A DNA stretch of 9,944 bases, from positions 1-9,944 of the forward strand of contig JBHIBA010000163.1 of assembly GCA_046758845.1 (NCBI GenBank). The letters are read 5' to 3'. The DNA comes from JBHIBA01 sp046758845. Its GTDB lineage: Bacteria; UBA8248; JACPRG01; G963555815. Below the pieces are notes generated by a model. That model was given only the letters and a program-made list of their open reading frames with translations, was not told the DNA's origin and made no database searches. The first letter of the stretch is position 1. Each line of letters begins with the position of its first letter. The position numbers were made by a program, and so were the translations under genes. This document shows positions 8,034 through 9,944 of the stretch, piece by piece.

Positions 8034-9572
8034 TCAGCCTCCCAATACAGACCGCAGGAAACCTTCGCTGTATTCCCCGCCCTCCCGCGAGATGCGCGCG
8101 ACGATGTCTCCGTGGCGCATGGCCAGGACGCTATCACTCATCGATACGACTTCCACGATTTCCGAAGAGGTGAACAAAATTCCGCCGCCTTGTTCCACGA
8201 AATCTCGCATCAGGCGGTGGATTCGGGCCTTGGCGCCGACATCAATGCCATGGGTGGGTTCGTCGAGGAGAAGCACGTCGATGTTTCCCGCAAGCCACCG
8301 CGCGAAAATCGCCTTCTGCTGGTTGCCGCCCGAAAGGAAGCGCACCGGCTGGCCGGGATCCCGCGGCCGGATATCAAGGGCTTCCATCAAATCATCGACC
8401 AATCGGTTCATCGCGTTCAGGTCCATTCGCCAACGCTTCGTGAGCGTATGCAAGTGGGGCAGCACGATATTGTCGCGTACGCTGAGGCCCATGACCAGGG
8501 CATCCGCACGGTCGCCGGGAACCATCCCGACGCCGGACCGGATCGCACTGGACGGTTTGCCGACCGTTTTCTTGTCGCCGCGCACTTTAACCGTCTCCGG
8601 GTCGCCACCAGCGCCGAAGAGCTTTCGCAGGTACGCGGTGGTACCGCTTCCGAGGAGACCGGCGAGGCCGACGATCGCTCCCTGTCTGAGGTCGAGGCGG
8701 CGGTCGACCCCTGGGGGCGCACCGCGGCCTTCAGGGACGGAAGGTCGCGGCAGGTCCCTCTCTCCACCGTTGTATTGCAGGAGGGTTTCCCCGAATTCCA
8801 GCCTGTGGGGTCGGTGCAGTTCTTCCAGGTCGCGCCCGGTCATCAGCCGGATCAGCCGCTCTTCGGCAATGTTTCCTTTCGCAGACACATCGACCACGCG
8901 ACCGTCTCGCAGAACGGTGCACCGGTCGGAAAGGCGAACCACCTCATCGAGCCTGTGTGAGACGAAAATGATGCCGACGCCTTCCGCCTTGAGAGCGGCC
9001 ATGACATCGAACAAGCGCTCGGCTTCGCGCTGTTCAAGGGAGGCCGTGGGCTCGTCCAGGATAAGAACCTCGGCTTTGCGGCACAGCGCCTTGGCGATGG
9101 CCACCAACTGCCGCTCGGCAAAGGGCAACTGATCGACCCGGGAATCGAGGTCGCCGGAGAACTTAAGGCGCCGCAACGCCTCATCGGCCCGCCCGCGCAT
9201 CCGGCCGCGGTCGATGGCGGGCAAAAAGCCAAATTGCCGTTTCGAGGGCCAGTCGCCCAGCGTGACGTTCTCGGCGACGGTGGCCGCGGCAACGAGCTGC
9301 ATTTCCTGGGGAATGACGACGACGCCGGCTTCCTGCGCTTCGCGCGGATCGCGAAACCTCCGTTCCACCCCGTCGATGATGATCTCGCCTTCGTCTCGCT
9401 GATAGATACCGCCGATGACCTTGATCAGCGTCGATTTGCCCGCGCCGTTCTCACCGACGAGGGTGTGGACCTCGCCTGGGGCGAGATCGAACGATACCCG
9501 GTCCAAGGCTTGGGTCGCGTAGAAACGCTTCGAGACATTCCTGGCAATGAGCAAACTCGACCGATCGTTCAA
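8034..9572 (-). CDS. ABC transporter ATPase with two nucleotide-binding domains, RbsA (CUT2) family
   Basis: Cytoplasmic ATPase that powers the importer; 512 residues, the usual length for RbsA/MglA/XylG-type proteins with two fused domains. The N-terminal domain has Walker A GENGAGKST (40-48), Q-loop PQE (88-90), Walker B VLILDEPTASLE (169-180) and switch SHRLDE (205-210). Its signature is degenerate (LPFAERQ, 149-155). The C-terminal domain has a degenerate Walker A without lysine (GLLGSGTT, about 305-312), a good signature LSGGNQQK (413-420) and Walker B VLLLDEPTHGIDVG (433-446). The linker near 258-295 is poorly conserved, but I found no sign of a frameshift in it. The start is an unusual TTG at 9572. 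It follows AAGGGAG by nine bases, and an in-frame TGA lies nine codons upstream with no ATG or GTG between. First gene of the cluster. Confidence 0.93.
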   Translation of the reverse strand: MNDRSSLLIARNVSKRFYATQALDRVSFDLAPGEVHTLVGENGAGKSTLIKVIGGIYQRDEGEIIIDGVERRFRDPREAQEAGVVVIPQEMQLVAAATVAENVTLGDWPSKRQFGFLPAIDRGRMRGRADEALRRLKFSGDLDSRVDQLPFAERQLVAIAKALCRKAEVLILDEPTASLEQREAERLFDVMAALKAEGVGIIFVSHRLDEVVRLSDRCTVLRDGRVVDVSAKGNIAEERLIRLMTGRDLEELHRPHRLEFGETLLQYNGGERDLPRPSVPEGRGAPPGVDRRLDLRQGAIVGLAGLLGSGTTAYLRKLFGAGGDPETVKVRGDKKTVGKPSSAIRSGVGMVPGDRADALVMGLSVRDNIVLPHLHTLTKRWRMDLNAMNRLVDDLMEALDIRPRDPGQPVRFLSGGNQQKAIFARWLAGNIDVLLLDEPTHGIDVGAKARIHRLMRDFVEQGGGILFTSSEIVEVVSMSDSVLAMRHGDIVARISREGGEYSEGFLRSVLGG

Positions 9573-9581
9573 AGGGTGCCG

Positions 9582-9588
9582 CTCCCTT
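9582..9588 (-). promoter_or_regulatory. Ribosome binding site that decides the TTG start of the ATPase gene
   Basis: AAGGGAG on the minus strand, nine bases before the TTG at 9572. No ATG or GTG occurs between the in-frame upstream TGA (9599-9597) and this TTG, so the site is the main support for the TTG start. A TTG start usually lowers translation and may limit ATPase production relative to the binding protein. Confidence 0.65.
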
Positions 9589-9669
9589 GTGCAGAATCAG
9601 TCCCCAACAGAAGCCCCTTTTCGGGTCGGTCGGATGTGGCGGCTTGGGCCAGTCCTGTCAAACCGGAAT

Positions 9670-9691
9670 GGCCGTCGTGGCGGACGCGGCC
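9670..9691 (-). promoter_or_regulatory. GC-rich hairpin in the 5' leader
   Basis: In the predicted transcript, GGCCG and CGGCC form the outer 5 bp, then CGT/ACG extends the stem by 3 bp after a single bulged A, leaving the loop CCGCC. No T tract follows, so it is not a terminator. It lies about 100 nt before the ATPase start. It may stabilise the mRNA or be part of a larger leader structure; no known riboswitch class was recognised. Confidence 0.35.
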
Positions 9692-9734
9692 TTTGCGAAC
9701 GAAAACCCTTCTTGATTCTTTCTACCGAAAACCG

Positions 9735-9754
9735 CGAATTGAGTAAGAAATTCG
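9735..9754 (-). promoter_or_regulatory. Inverted repeat CGAATT-N8-AATTCG downstream of the promoter
   Basis: Perfect 6-bp arms (9735-9740 and 9749-9754) separated by 8 bp, about 50-65 bp downstream of the predicted transcription start. It could be an operator for a dimeric repressor or a small leader stem. No regulator gene is in the window, so no regulator can be assigned. Confidence 0.3.
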
Positions 9755-9808
9755 TCTGAATAACGCGATTGTTCTCTTAAGCGCCTATGCCTGATCGGAT
9801 AATGACGA

Positions 9809-9837
9809 ATGCTATTCTCTTTCAAGGGGTTAGTCAA
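9809..9837 (-). promoter_or_regulatory. Sigma70-type promoter of the cluster
   Basis: The -35 box is TTGACT (9837-9832, five of six consensus bases) and the -10 box is TAGCAT (9814-9809, four of six), with the ideal 17-bp spacing. Transcription would begin near 9802 and run through all six genes, giving a leader of about 230 nt before the ATPase start. It is the best promoter match I found on the minus strand between genes. Confidence 0.6.
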
Positions 9838-9872
9838 CGGCCTGTACTGGTTCAAGACATATGAGACACGGA

Positions 9873-9890
9873 CGGTGAGCCCGCCCACCG
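9873..9890. promoter_or_regulatory. Imperfect 18-bp dyad, possible regulator site
   Basis: CGGTGAGCCCGCCCACCG is self-complementary over most of its length: eight pairs per half counting one G-T, with a 2-bp centre. It lies 36-53 bp upstream of the -35 box, a position often used by activators. The symmetry is visible; binding by a regulator is speculative. Confidence 0.25.
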
Positions 9891-9944
9891 GCGCGAGGGA
9901 GATTTGAGAGGAAACTTCTTTGCGGGGGGCGCTTTTTGTAAGGC

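Larger units (their letters stand above)
9573..9944. other. Regulatory region upstream of the cluster
   Basis: This 372-nt stretch has no gene I can support. On the minus strand it holds a sigma70-type promoter (9837-9809), a predicted leader of about 230 nt with two inverted repeats, and an 18-bp imperfect dyad upstream of the promoter (9873-9890). A 76-codon minus-strand frame (9888-9658) runs straight through the promoter elements and is probably chance. The segment is visibly richer in A and T than the genes, as expected for a promoter region. Confidence 0.6.

Noticed and set aside
8680..8800. A possible pair of compensating frameshifts in the ATPase linker
   Set aside because: The linker reads oddly (Pro-, Gly- and Arg-rich). 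The other two frames do not restore family similarity, and the frame in use continues cleanly into the second domain.
7117..9132. A 671-codon open frame on the plus strand
   Set aside because: It lies antisense to the ATPase and permease genes, whose motifs are clear on the minus strand. The product is Arg-, Pro- and Ser-rich with no recognisable domain, a usual by-product of GC-rich coding DNA.
9700..9733. A direct repeat CGAAAACC, two copies 26 bp apart
   Set aside because: Only eight bases are shared, and such repeats are expected by chance in a region of this size.
9658..9888. A 76-codon minus-strand frame with a GTG start
   Set aside because: It spans the predicted promoter and leader, has no good ribosome binding site and no recognisable similarity. 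It is more likely chance.
9926..9944. A GC stem and T run on the plus strand as a terminator
   Set aside because: The stem would be only GCG/CGC, 3 bp, too weak to support.

Overview
The window carries one co-oriented gene cluster. Six complete genes lie head to tail on the minus strand and are read from about 9.8 kb towards 0.2 kb. No tRNA, rRNA, CRISPR array, insertion sequence or phage gene was found. The DNA is GC-rich and fairly uniform in character. The solute-binding protein has a Sec signal peptide with no lipobox, so it looks periplasmic. Together with the protein families present, this suggests a Gram-negative bacterium, probably proteobacterial or a related environmental lineage. 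I cannot name the organism.

Layout in transcription order: (1) a regulatory region at 9573-9944 with a good sigma70-type promoter, TTGACT-17 bp-TAGCAT, at 9837-9809 and a predicted leader of about 230 nt that can fold. (2) A complete RbsABC/CUT2-type ABC importer in the order ATPase (9572-8034), permease (8031-7039), periplasmic binding protein (6998-6066). (3) A 209-nt gap. (4) A hydantoinase/oxoprolinase/acetone-carboxylase family pair, HyuA-type (5856-3799) and HyuB-type (3789-1840). Nine bases separate them, and the hyuA stop codon lies inside the hyuB ribosome binding site. (5) An 83-nt gap with a GC-rich palindrome and a stem that could mask the next ribosome binding site. (6) An AMP-forming acyl-CoA ligase (1756-215). 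Bases 1-214 hold no gene I can support.

The arrangement reads as a catabolic cassette: import a small molecule, carboxylate or hydrolyse it in an ATP-dependent step (HyuA/HyuB), then activate the resulting acid as its CoA thioester. No sugar kinase, RbsD, isomerase or regulator is present. Several sugar-contacting residues of the ribose-binding protein are replaced in the binding protein. The transported compound is therefore probably not ribose, and may be a ketone-, lactam- or hydantoin-like compound or a small acid. The logic resembles acetophenone degradation (carboxylase plus benzoylacetate-CoA ligase), but the substrate cannot be read from sequence alone. Each gene belongs to a known family. 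What is notable is the combination and some changed motifs; I did not find an evidently new type of system.
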